Source: Bacillota bacterium (GTDB lineage: Bacteria > Bacillota > Clostridia > Lachnospirales > Cellulosilyticaceae). From it: a stretch of 5,514 nt of DNA. The notes under the pieces are model-generated. The model saw only the letters and a list, made by a program, of their open reading frames with translations, did not search any database and was not told the DNA's origin. Shown here one piece after another: positions 1-5,483 of the stretch (the first letter of the stretch is position 1; every line of letters begins with the position of its first letter). The stretch is from NCBI GenBank assembly GCA_023457875.1, contig JAEXBC010000462.1, positions 1 through 5,514 of the forward strand, read 5' to 3'. The position numbers and the translations under genes were made by a program.

Positions 1-213
1 TCCTTGTGTGGTGCCTCCTTGCCAAGTAAATTTACTAAGATTATGCAGAAGTATGAAAATGATCCCGAGGCGCTATTTGATGCGGGTATTGCCTATGCCA
101 TTGATCAAATCATAGATTTGATTGCACATGACGTAGATGGCATCCATTTATATTGCATGAATAATGCAAAGGTTGCACAGAGAATTTATGCGGGTATTAA
201 GAATTTAGTTTAA
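1..213 (+). CDS. metF: Methylenetetrahydrofolate reductase, C-terminal end (partial)
   Basis: The reading frame is open from the first base to TAA at 211-213 and gives 70 residues with no start in the window, so this is the tail of a gene that begins upstream. The segment DVDGIHLYCMN (fragment residues 44-54), followed by a short helix ending in RIYAGIKNLV, matches the last beta strand and helix of the MetF (beta-alpha)8 barrel, where family members have G-V-D-G-I-H-L-Y-T-M-N. The preceding GASLPSKF segment also fits. By family knowledge this cytoplasmic FAD enzyme reduces 5,10-methylenetetrahydrofolate to 5-methyltetrahydrofolate for methionine synthesis or, in acetogens, for the Wood-Ljungdahl methyl branch. 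The fragment cannot say which. A TTG codon at 4-6 is internal and not a start. A terminator follows 54 bases after the stop, so this is the last gene of its unit. Confidence 0.85.
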   Translation, partial: SLCGASLPSKFTKIMQKYENDPEALFDAGIAYAIDQIIDLIAHDVDGIHLYCMNNAKVAQRIYAGIKNLV

Positions 214-214
214 A

Positions 215-246
215 GAAATAGTATAAATCATTAGGAAATAGTATAA
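215..246. repeat. Pair of 12-bp direct repeats after metF
   Basis: The sequence GAAATAGTATAA occurs exactly at 215-226 and again at 235-246, a 20-bp period, in the 54-bp stretch between the metF stop and its terminator. The copies lie on one face about two helical turns apart. The DNA is AT-rich and the repeat is short, so it may be a small local duplication with no function. No promoter is evident around it. Confidence 0.5.
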
Positions 247-267
247 TAAGTTAAGATAATAGCTGTT

Positions 268-307
268 AACACCTTTCTTCAGTATAGATTAGAAGAAAGG
301 TGTTTTT
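268..307 (+). terminator. Rho-independent terminator of metF
   Basis: A perfect 13-bp stem (268-280 pairing with 292-304; AACACCTTTCTTC and its reverse complement) encloses an 11-nt loop. Its 3' arm runs straight into a T tract at 303-307. It lies 54 bases after the metF stop and before the promoter region of the ZIP transporter gene, so it separates the two transcription units. Confidence 0.9.
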
Positions 308-341
308 GCAAAGTGCCACTATTTACTGCTTAGGAGAAAAG

Positions 342-370
342 TTGAATTTAGCAACGGCCTATGCTAAACT
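342..370 (+). promoter_or_regulatory. Candidate sigma-A promoter for the ZIP transporter gene
   Basis: TTGAAT at 342-347 (4/6 match to TTGACA) and TAAACT at 365-370 (4/6 match to TATAAT) are separated by exactly 17 bp. The -10 box is preceded by TGC, giving an extended -10. It lies downstream of the metF terminator and would give a leader of about 70 nt. A perfect TATAAT at 422-427 is an alternative -10, but it has no credible -35 and would start transcription at or inside the ribosome binding site. Short matches of this kind arise by chance in AT-rich DNA, so confidence is limited. Confidence 0.4.
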
Positions 371-447
371 GACAATAGTTACCAAGAATTAAAAAGCATT
401 CTAATTCCCACAGGATATCAATATAATATTTGGAAGGAGAAACCAAT

Positions 448-1227
448 ATGGAAATTGCCTTAGGTATTTTAATCCCCTTTTTAGGCACAACATTAGGTGC
501 TGCATGTGTGTTTTTTCTTAAGGATGAGCTCAAACCATCTATTCAAAAAGGCTTACTTGGATTTGCGTCAGGCGTGATGATTGCTGCGGCCGTATGGTCA
601 CTTCTCATACCTGCTATAGATATGAGTGAAGATGCTATGGGAAAATTAGCCGTTGTTCCGGCAACTGTTGGTTTTGCATTAGGGATGCTCTTTCTTTTAG
701 TGATTGATAAATTAATTCCCCATATGCATCTTAATAGTGAAGAGCCAGAAGGCATAAAAAGTGCTTTAAAAAAGAGGACGATGTTGGTATTGGCTGTCAC
801 CTTGCATAATATACCAGAAGGGATGGCAGTAGGTGTTGTATTTGCAGGCTTAGTATCAGGAAGTAATACCATTACCACAACGGGTGCAATTGCCCTTGCG
901 GTGGGTATTGCCATTCAAAACTTCCCTGAAGGGGCAGTTATTTCATTACCATTAAAAGGTGAGGGTATCAGTAGGGCAAAAGCCTTTTTATATGGGCAGT
1001 TATCTGGTATTGTGGAGCCAATAGGTGCGATAGTTACCATATTACTTGCAAGCATTGTAATACCCGTTTTGCCTTATCTACTTTCCTTTGCAGCGGGCTC
1101 TATGATGTATGTGGTGGTGGAGGAGCTCATTCCAGAGGCCTCAGAGGGAGAACACACCAATATTGGAACAATAGGATTTGCTGTAGGCTTTTTAATCATG
1201 ATGGTCCTTGATATTGCATTAGGGTAA
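448..1227 (+). CDS. ZIP-family divalent metal ion transporter
   Basis: This 259-residue integral membrane protein probably imports Zn2+ and perhaps Fe2+ or Mn2+ across the cytoplasmic membrane. About eight hydrophobic segments are visible (roughly residues 3-24, 35-56, 69-90, 111-136, 144-169, 183-207, 208-226, 238-258), the ZIP topology. The two metal-site helices carry HNIPEG (H120, N121, E124) in segment 4 and QNFPEG (Q157, N158, E161) in segment 5. EELIPE (225-230) matches the conserved segment-7 region. The QNFPEG form resembles the GufA branch more than E. coli ZupT. The loop after segment 3 has only a short PHMH histidine motif (91-94). Length is normal for the family. The ATG at 448 is chosen because AAGGAGA (434-440) lies 7 nt upstream; a TTG at 430 in the same frame would precede that site. 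It is preceded by a terminator and a candidate promoter. Metal specificity cannot be read from sequence. Confidence 0.92.
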   Translation: MEIALGILIPFLGTTLGAACVFFLKDELKPSIQKGLLGFASGVMIAAAVWSLLIPAIDMSEDAMGKLAVVPATVGFALGMLFLLVIDKLIPHMHLNSEEPEGIKSALKKRTMLVLAVTLHNIPEGMAVGVVFAGLVSGSNTITTTGAIALAVGIAIQNFPEGAVISLPLKGEGISRAKAFLYGQLSGIVEPIGAIVTILLASIVIPVLPYLLSFAAGSMMYVVVEELIPEASEGEHTNIGTIGFAVGFLIMMVLDIALG

Positions 1228-1234
1228 AAGGTAC

Positions 1235-1265
1235 TTGACTCTACACTTACTGGAGACTTTATACT
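1235..1265 (+). promoter_or_regulatory. MerR-type promoter and operator
   Basis: A -35 box TTGACT (1235-1240) and a -10 box TATACT (1260-1265) are separated by 19 bp, two more than optimal. Such over-long spacing is the hallmark of promoters that MerR-family activators open by bending and untwisting the DNA. Between and partly over the boxes is a 21-bp imperfect dyad: ACTCTACACT (1238-1247), one central T, then ACTGGAGACT (1249-1258). The arms match at 7 of 10 positions. The predicted transcription start is near 1272, giving a leader of about 25 nt to the ATG at 1298. The site starts 8 bases after the ZIP stop, so it gives the downstream gene its own inducible control. No merR-like gene is in the window. 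The inducer is unknown; the CTC...GAG arms resemble drug- and stress-responsive MerR sites more than a particular metal type, which is only an impression. Confidence 0.8.
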
Positions 1266-1297
1266 AAGGTCGAATTCTAGGAAGTGGAGGAGAAAAA

Positions 1298-2107
1298 ATG
1301 AATAATGTTTACTTAAAAGCAAAAAATTATATTATGGATAAGGGAAGTGACTTGCAGAAGATATGCTGTAAGTTAATTGATGGTACAGCAACGCAGCAAG
1401 AAGTTTGCAACCAGTTAGCTAAGTATCAAAATCCAGACGGTGGTTTTGCAAAGGGGATTGAAATAGAATACCTAGGTGATGCAAGTTCAGTGATGTCAAT
1501 AGCTGCAGCACTTAGCCACATTGCTCGTATGGGTTTAGGAGATAGCAAGGTTTATAGGGATACGGTTTCTTATCTCAAAAAAGTCCAATGCTTAGATGGT
1601 AGCTTTGACGAAAGTGATGCGTTCCAAAAGTTACCGCATCCACCTTATATGGACCAGGGTGTTTATGTTGAGTATAAGACAGGTGTAATTGTTAAATGGT
1701 TATTAGCTATGGGCTGTCAGGAAAAAGAATTGATCAACAAGGCCATTAGCTATATGGATAAGGCTTTTGATGAAGTTTCAAAGGAAAATGATATTTGGTC
1801 TGCTATAGGTTATATAGGCGTCTATGCACAACTTCCACCTTCTCCTAAACATGAGGAGATTATGGGGTGGTGCATGAAGGTGTTTTCAAGTGGAGAAAAA
1901 ACCTCCATGTGGCAACAATACTCAGGACGTATTGAATCAGGAGAGCCTATTAGCCAGCACGAAGTGAAGGCCGTCCTTGAAGCAATAAAGGCCAACCAAC
2001 AAGCAGATGGGGCTTGGCAACAAAATTTCGGAGAATATAATAGAGTATGGTTAGCGGTTTATATCCTTCAATTTATAAAGCAACATATGCCTAAAGAAAT
2101 AGAGTAG
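1298..2107 (+). CDS. Alpha-toroid (prenyltransferase/squalene-cyclase-like) repeat protein, function unknown
   Basis: This is a 269-residue, apparently soluble protein with no signal peptide or membrane segment. It carries three QW-like motifs typical of the alpha/alpha-toroid fold of terpenoid cyclases and protein prenyltransferases: QNPDGGF (44-50), QCLDGSF (97-103) and QQADGAW (234-240). It is much shorter than a squalene-hopene cyclase (about 630 residues) and has no DxDD catalytic acid motif, so triterpene cyclisation is unlikely. A central conserved-looking patch, PHPPYMDQGVYVEYKTG (113-129), may line a pocket. Such proteins are often labelled prenyltransferase in databases, but no reaction can be assigned here. 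The ATG is set by GGAGG (1286-1290), 7 nt upstream. The MerR-type promoter at 1235-1265 lies just ahead, implying induction by a small molecule or metal. The flavoenzyme gene starts 123 bases later, with no terminator seen between them. I am sure of the fold type, not of the function. Confidence 0.8.
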   Translation: MNNVYLKAKNYIMDKGSDLQKICCKLIDGTATQQEVCNQLAKYQNPDGGFAKGIEIEYLGDASSVMSIAAALSHIARMGLGDSKVYRDTVSYLKKVQCLDGSFDESDAFQKLPHPPYMDQGVYVEYKTGVIVKWLLAMGCQEKELINKAISYMDKAFDEVSKENDIWSAIGYIGVYAQLPPSPKHEEIMGWCMKVFSSGEKTSMWQQYSGRIESGEPISQHEVKAVLEAIKANQQADGAWQQNFGEYNRVWLAVYILQFIKQHMPKEIE

Positions 2108-2230
2108 AAGAAGTTGGTATCTATAATAGCAGTTAAGGCAGATGTTCATGAGTTTTCTCAGCTTTATAAATGGAATGTTTAGTATATTGAATGGTTAGTT
2201 TATGAGGTCAAGGAAAAGGAGAAAAGGAAA

Positions 2231-3109
2231 ATGAGCGAACGTTATGAGATTGCAATTATAGGTACAGGACCTGCAGGATTGTCAGCAGCTATTAATGCAA
2301 AGATTAGAAAGAAAAAATTTATCCTATTTGGTAATCATAATTTAAGCCCTAAAATAGAAAAAGCCCATCAAGTTGTTAATTATCTTGGCTTTATACCCTG
2401 TACAGGAAAAGAACTGCAACTAAAATTCATTGAGCACTTAAAGGAATTTGACATACAGATTACAGAACAAAAAGTAACCACGATTTATCATATGGGTGAT
2501 TACTTTTCTATTATGGCAAATAATGAGATTTATGAAAGTGAGACGGTGATTCTGGCAACAGGTGTTCAAGTAGGAAAGAAGTTTGAGGGTGAAGAGGCAT
2601 TTTTGGGAAGAGGCGTGAGCTACTGTGCAACCTGCGATGGTGGTTTATACAGAGATAAGGTGGTAACAGTTATTGCCTATGACAAGAGTGAAGAGGAAGA
2701 AGTAGACTTCTTAGCAGGACTTGCAGCTAAGGTGTACTATATTCCGATGTATAAGGAAGAAGTCAGGGTGGCTGACAATGTTGAAGTGATTGAGGATAAG
2801 GTACTTGAGATTGTTGGCGAAAATCAAGTGAAGCGACTTGTCTTAAAGGATAGAGAACTTGAAACAGATGGGGTTTTTATACTTCGAGATACAATTAGCC
2901 CTAACACCTTATTACCTGGACTTGAAATGTATGAGCAGCATATTCTAGTAGACCGACTCATGAGAGCTAGCATTCCAGGATGTTTTGCAGCAGGGGATGC
3001 AGTAGGTAAGCCCTATCAATATATTAAGGCAGCAGGTGAGGGGAACATTGCAGCGCTCTCAGCTGCTAGCTATATAGATAATAAAAAGCGTAATGAAGTA
3101 CAACTATAA
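2231..3109 (+). CDS. Thioredoxin-reductase-like FAD disulfide reductase lacking NADPH motifs (FFTR-like)
   Basis: This 292-residue cytoplasmic flavoprotein has the thioredoxin reductase layout: an N-terminal FAD Rossmann motif GTGPAG (11-16), the ATG motif (109-111), a redox-active CATCDG (C132, C135), and a C-terminal FAD motif AAGDAVG (253-259) followed by KPYQYIKAAGEGN. The second nucleotide domain sits after the cysteines as usual. However, its GxGxxA fingerprint is replaced by VIAYDKSEEEEV (147-158), and the HRRxxxR motif that binds the NADPH phosphate is replaced by PMYKEEV (172-178). Standard TrxR is about 310 residues, so this one is slightly short. Ferredoxin-dependent flavin thioredoxin reductases (FFTR) described from Clostridium have this pattern, so the likely role is thioredoxin reduction with electrons from ferredoxin rather than NADPH. 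The electron donor and partner are inferred. The start is supported by AAGGAG (2216-2221), 9 nt upstream. It may be cotranscribed with the toroid gene; no strong promoter is seen in the 123-bp gap. A symmetrical terminator follows. Confidence 0.85.
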   Translation: MSERYEIAIIGTGPAGLSAAINAKIRKKKFILFGNHNLSPKIEKAHQVVNYLGFIPCTGKELQLKFIEHLKEFDIQITEQKVTTIYHMGDYFSIMANNEIYESETVILATGVQVGKKFEGEEAFLGRGVSYCATCDGGLYRDKVVTVIAYDKSEEEEVDFLAGLAAKVYYIPMYKEEVRVADNVEVIEDKVLEIVGENQVKRLVLKDRELETDGVFILRDTISPNTLLPGLEMYEQHILVDRLMRASIPGCFAAGDAVGKPYQYIKAAGEGNIAALSAASYIDNKKRNEVQL

Positions 3110-3119
3110 AATGAAACAT

Positions 3120-3146
3120 AAAAAAGAGGCCAATGGCCTCTTTTTT
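3120..3146. terminator. Bidirectional rho-independent terminator
   Basis: A perfect 12-bp inverted repeat (AAAAAAGAGGCC at 3120-3131 and its complement at 3135-3146) has a 3-nt loop, with an A tract on one side and a T tract on the other. It can therefore end transcription in both directions. It lies 10 bases after the flavoenzyme stop and 8 bases beyond the stop of the convergent chemoreceptor gene, and very likely serves both. Confidence 0.92.
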
Positions 3147-3154
3147 GTATCTAA

Positions 3155-5251
3155 CTATTTAAGGATAAAGGTAGATATTATTTCCTCTAGCTGACGAATA
3201 CTTTCCTTGTGAGTAATAGCGATTTGGTCCGTATTGCCTGTTTCCTTTACCATGTCATTTGTTTTATTGGCGATATCTAAAACCCCTCGATTTGCTTCAT
3301 TGATGGTAGCGTTAATCCCAGCAATAGCTTCAGAGATTTGAGCAATGGTAGTTGATAAGTCGTGGATTGCTTCATAGGTTTCTTTCGTATTATGTTGAAA
3401 AGATGAAGCATCCTCGGCATATTTTTCTCCTACCTGCATAAAATCTGAGTAGTCAGTTAATACAACGTCTTCAAGAAAACGGGTGGTTTCTTCTAAGCAA
3501 GCTGCCATATTAGATACGGCACTGTTTACATCACCTACAATTTTACTGATGTCAGTAGCAGTAATGGCTGTTTGACTAGCAAGAGAGCCAATTTCCGTGG
3601 CAACCACAGCAAAACCTTTTCCTGCTTCTCCTGCTCTTGCAGCCTCGATGGAAGCATTGAGAGCAAGAAGTGTGGTCTGAGAAGAAATGGCATGAATGGC
3701 ATTGGTAAGCTCATTGATTTTATTCACAGTAGCAGATTTTTCAATTGCCAGTGCAGTTTTTTCCTTTACAGAAAGATAGACAGCCTTTGTTTTTTCAGTG
3801 GCTTCAACTGTTTTTTCACGAAGATGATTTGCTCGCTCTATAACTTCTTTAGAAAGCTTGTCTCCAGAAAGAGAAAGACTTGTAATATCTGTTGCGCGTT
3901 GATTAATATCAGCAATATTATGGCTTATAGTGTCAGTGGTGGCGGCTGTCTCCTCCATACCTGCAGCTAATTGTTGGGTGGTGGCAGAATTATCTACACT
4001 AATGGCATTGACAACTTGCGTTGAAGCATGGAGTGTATCAAAATTAGCTGTAAGTGATTGGCAGCATTTATCGATATTTGAAACAATCTGGCGAAGTTGT
4101 TTTCTCATAACGTGAACAGCTCTAGCCATATTTCCAATTTCATCCTTTAAGTCGTAGAGCTTGCGGCTGTTTTCGTTATGTTTAAAGTTAAAGTTAGAGG
4201 TATTCTCAATAATAGTGGTAAGCGCCTTTAATGGTTTTGAAATCCTTGAGCTCATCCAATAGCCAACCAAGAGAGCAGCTAATACACCTATGATGCTAAT
4301 GACTGTTATTTGCAGGGCTAGACCACTAGAAGTAGCATAGATTTCATGAGTAGGTACCGTTAAGATAAAGTTCATGCCGTTGACTAAAGGTTCATAGCTC
4401 ATTAGTTTTTCCGTATTATTATAGGTGTAGGAGGTCACACGATCTTTACTCTCTTTATTGCTTAGTGCCTGGATGAGTGGCTCTAGGTTGTTGTTTTCAA
4501 TGGAAGCAAGATTCGTATTTATATCTAGAGAATTGTGATGCATGATGTCGTGGTTGCTATTGGTAAGAAAGGCATAGCCTGTGTCATAGACCTTTGTCTC
4601 AGATACGATGGACTGAATTTGACTAAAATCGATATCCATACCAACAATGCCAATGGACACTCCATCTTTGTAGATAGGCACCACATAAGAAATCATATAG
4701 ACATTGACATTGGCATTCATATAAGGATCCATCCAAGTTGCCTTTTTATTTTGAACAGGAATATAGTACCAGCCAACATGCTCTGTATCACTTGGATCAT
4801 ACATACTAAAATCTGTGGGTGTTAACTTTTCAAAATCATTACTCAAATTTTCTCTAAACAGAAACAAACCTGAAGTTGGAGGCGTGAATTCTGGATTATA
4901 GCGAATATATACAGCTAAGGCCCCCTCCGTCTTGTTACCAAACTCAAAGGTAAGATTCTCTATTTTTTTTGTATACTCAGTGACATAGGCTTCATTTGTC
5001 TGAAATGCACTTAAATCGTCGAGATAGTCTGTTGTGATAGCCGCCAACATATTCACGGAGTTTTCTATACCTGAAATTTTAGAATTGATTTCGGTACTTT
5101 TATTATCACAGGTTAATTTAAGAAGCTCTTGTGCATCTGATTTTGAAATTCGTGTAGAATTCAAAACACACAAGCTGCCAATTAGTGCCGATGATAAAAC
5201 AACACACAGAACAATTGAAAAAATGATTTTTATTTTTAGTGATCTCATCAT
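3155..5251 (-). CDS. Methyl-accepting chemotaxis protein with dCache sensor and HAMP domain
   Basis: This 698-residue membrane chemoreceptor senses an extracellular ligand and controls CheA through CheW. Visible in order are: a first membrane helix (about 7-30); a large periplasmic-type sensor (about 35-305) resembling dCache_1, with GWYYIPVQNKKATWMDPY (160-177) and the end-strand GIVGMDID (201-208, D206) typical of the membrane-distal pocket; a second membrane helix (about 311-333); a HAMP segment (about 334-387); and a long cytoplasmic coiled coil. The signalling hairpin tip is at 523-560, with LLALNASIEAARAGE and GKGFAVVATEIGSLA. GMEETAA (431-437) and CLEETT (585-590) look like methylation sites. 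There is no C-terminal NWETF-like CheR tether. The amino-acid dCache motif (Arg two residues before Trp-Tyr) is not evident, so the ligand is unassigned. The gene converges on the flavoenzyme gene and diverges from the riboswitch-controlled unit. The start could be either of two adjacent ATGs (5251 or 5248). Confidence 0.95.
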   Translation of the reverse strand: MMRSLKIKIIFSIVLCVVLSSALIGSLCVLNSTRISKSDAQELLKLTCDNKSTEINSKISGIENSVNMLAAITTDYLDDLSAFQTNEAYVTEYTKKIENLTFEFGNKTEGALAVYIRYNPEFTPPTSGLFLFRENLSNDFEKLTPTDFSMYDPSDTEHVGWYYIPVQNKKATWMDPYMNANVNVYMISYVVPIYKDGVSIGIVGMDIDFSQIQSIVSETKVYDTGYAFLTNSNHDIMHHNSLDINTNLASIENNNLEPLIQALSNKESKDRVTSYTYNNTEKLMSYEPLVNGMNFILTVPTHEIYATSSGLALQITVISIIGVLAALLVGYWMSSRISKPLKALTTIIENTSNFNFKHNENSRKLYDLKDEIGNMARAVHVMRKQLRQIVSNIDKCCQSLTANFDTLHASTQVVNAISVDNSATTQQLAAGMEETAATTDTISHNIADINQRATDITSLSLSGDKLSKEVIERANHLREKTVEATEKTKAVYLSVKEKTALAIEKSATVNKINELTNAIHAISSQTTLLALNASIEAARAGEAGKGFAVVATEIGSLASQTAITATDISKIVGDVNSAVSNMAACLEETTRFLEDVVLTDYSDFMQVGEKYAEDASSFQHNTKETYEAIHDLSTTIAQISEAIAGINATINEANRGVLDIANKTNDMVKETGNTDQIAITHKESIRQLEEIISTFILK

Positions 5252-5254
5252 TAT

Positions 5255-5262
5255 CCCCCCTT
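5255..5262 (-). promoter_or_regulatory. Ribosome binding site of the chemoreceptor gene
   Basis: On the minus strand AAGGGGGG is followed by ATA and then two consecutive ATG codons. The G run is only 3 nt from the first ATG (5251-5249) but 6 nt from the second (5248-5246). Normal spacing therefore favours the second ATG, which would give a 697-residue protein. The run of six Gs is an imperfect Shine-Dalgarno (GGGGGG instead of GGAGG), yet it stands out in otherwise AT-rich DNA. Confidence 0.6.
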
Positions 5263-5336
5263 AATGGAATGAGAATACTGCAGGTTATAAATAAAAGAAA
5301 TATACAAATTTATATGTAAATTAATATTATTAAAAA

Positions 5337-5365
5337 ATTATAGCATATAACGATAATTTTTGCTA
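5337..5365 (-). promoter_or_regulatory. Candidate extended -10 promoter of the chemoreceptor gene
   Basis: The minus strand holds a perfect TATAAT (5342-5337) directly preceded by TGC (5345-5343), an extended -10 element. A weak -35-like TAGCAA (5365-5360, 3/6) lies 17 bp upstream. Transcription would start near 5330 and leave a leader of about 80 nt. No flagellar sigma factor (SigD/sigma-28) promoter with a GCCGATAA-like -10 was seen on this strand, although many chemotaxis genes use one. The region is so AT-rich that chance matches are expected. Confidence 0.45.
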
Positions 5366-5370
5366 TTAAT

Positions 5371-5439
5371 GGAGAAGATTTTTGTTAAAAAAAGGATAAA
5401 TTTTTTATAAATAAAAGGATAAGATTTTTGTGAATTGAT
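5371..5439 (+). repeat. Three imperfect 23-bp tandem repeats upstream of the riboswitch promoter
   Basis: Three back-to-back 23-bp units (5371-5393, 5394-5416, 5417-5439) each begin GGA(G/T)AA, followed by a T run at unit positions 9-13 and an AA pair at 17-18. By hand count, units 1 and 2 agree at 17 of 23 positions, 1 and 3 at 17, and 2 and 3 at 16. The 11-mer AAGATTTTTGT is exact in units 1 and 3 (5375-5385, 5421-5431), and AAAAGGATAA spans both unit junctions (5390-5399, 5413-5422). The last unit abuts the -35 box at 5439. The spacing is close to two helical turns, so it could be a phased A/T-tract (curved or UP-element-like) array or tandem regulator sites. Low complexity inflates the identity. 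Confidence 0.55.
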
Positions 5440-5467
5440 TGACTTTTTTGTGAGGTAAAGGTATACT
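5439..5467 (+). promoter_or_regulatory. Sigma-A promoter of the FMN riboswitch-controlled unit
   Basis: TTGACT (5439-5444, 5/6) and TATACT (5462-5467, 5/6) are separated by the optimal 17 bp. The expected transcription start is near 5474, about 10 nt before the riboswitch begins. This is the standard arrangement for a riboswitch leader. It is the best-scoring ordinary promoter in the window and is divergent from the chemoreceptor gene. Confidence 0.85.
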
Positions 5468-5483
5468 CATAGCAATTAAATAA

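Noticed and set aside
342..392. Possible 16-residue leader peptide (TTG start, AGGAG at 332-336) ahead of the ZIP gene
   Set aside because: The spacing is acceptable, but the start is TTG, the peptide has no regulatory-looking codon run, and it overlaps the candidate promoter boxes at 342-370. If that promoter is real the peptide is not transcribed. There is no independent support.
385..407. Short inverted repeats (AGAAT/ATTCT and GAATT/AATTC) as a metal-repressor operator before the ZIP gene
   Set aside because: The arms are only five bases in AT-rich DNA and do not match the Fur, Zur or MntR consensus patterns I know.
422..427. Perfect TATAAT as the main promoter -10 of the ZIP gene
   Set aside because: The region 17 bp upstream (TTCTAA) is a poor -35, and the start site would fall at about 434, on the ribosome binding site itself.
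543..914. Minus-strand open frame of 123 codons inside the ZIP gene
   Set aside because: It lies antisense to a clear ZIP transporter. Its translation is a low-complexity mirror of hydrophobic codons with no recognisable domain and no ribosome binding site.
1074..1322. Minus-strand open frame of 82 codons spanning the ZIP end and the MerR promoter
   Set aside because: It overlaps the ZIP C-terminus, the promoter and the toroid gene start on the opposite strand. The product has no recognisable features.
1298..2107. Squalene-hopene cyclase or true protein prenyltransferase
   Set aside because: There is no DxDD motif, the length is about 270 residues instead of about 630 for cyclases, and no zinc-ligand or CaaX-transferase signature is visible. 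Only the toroid repeat motifs are shared.
2108..2230. The frame after the toroid gene stop is open to the flavoenzyme ATG except for one TAG at 2180-2182, suggesting a fusion or a stop-codon read-through
   Set aside because: Only 41 codons are involved, the flavoenzyme has its own well-spaced ribosome binding site, and both proteins are complete in themselves. Two TAG codons in frame with no recoding signal are more simply intergenic chance.
3572..4825. Three plus-strand open frames (3572-3970, 3930-4115, 4535-4825)
   Set aside because: All lie antisense within the well-supported chemoreceptor gene and overlap its conserved tip and sensor codons. None has a convincing ribosome binding site or a known domain.
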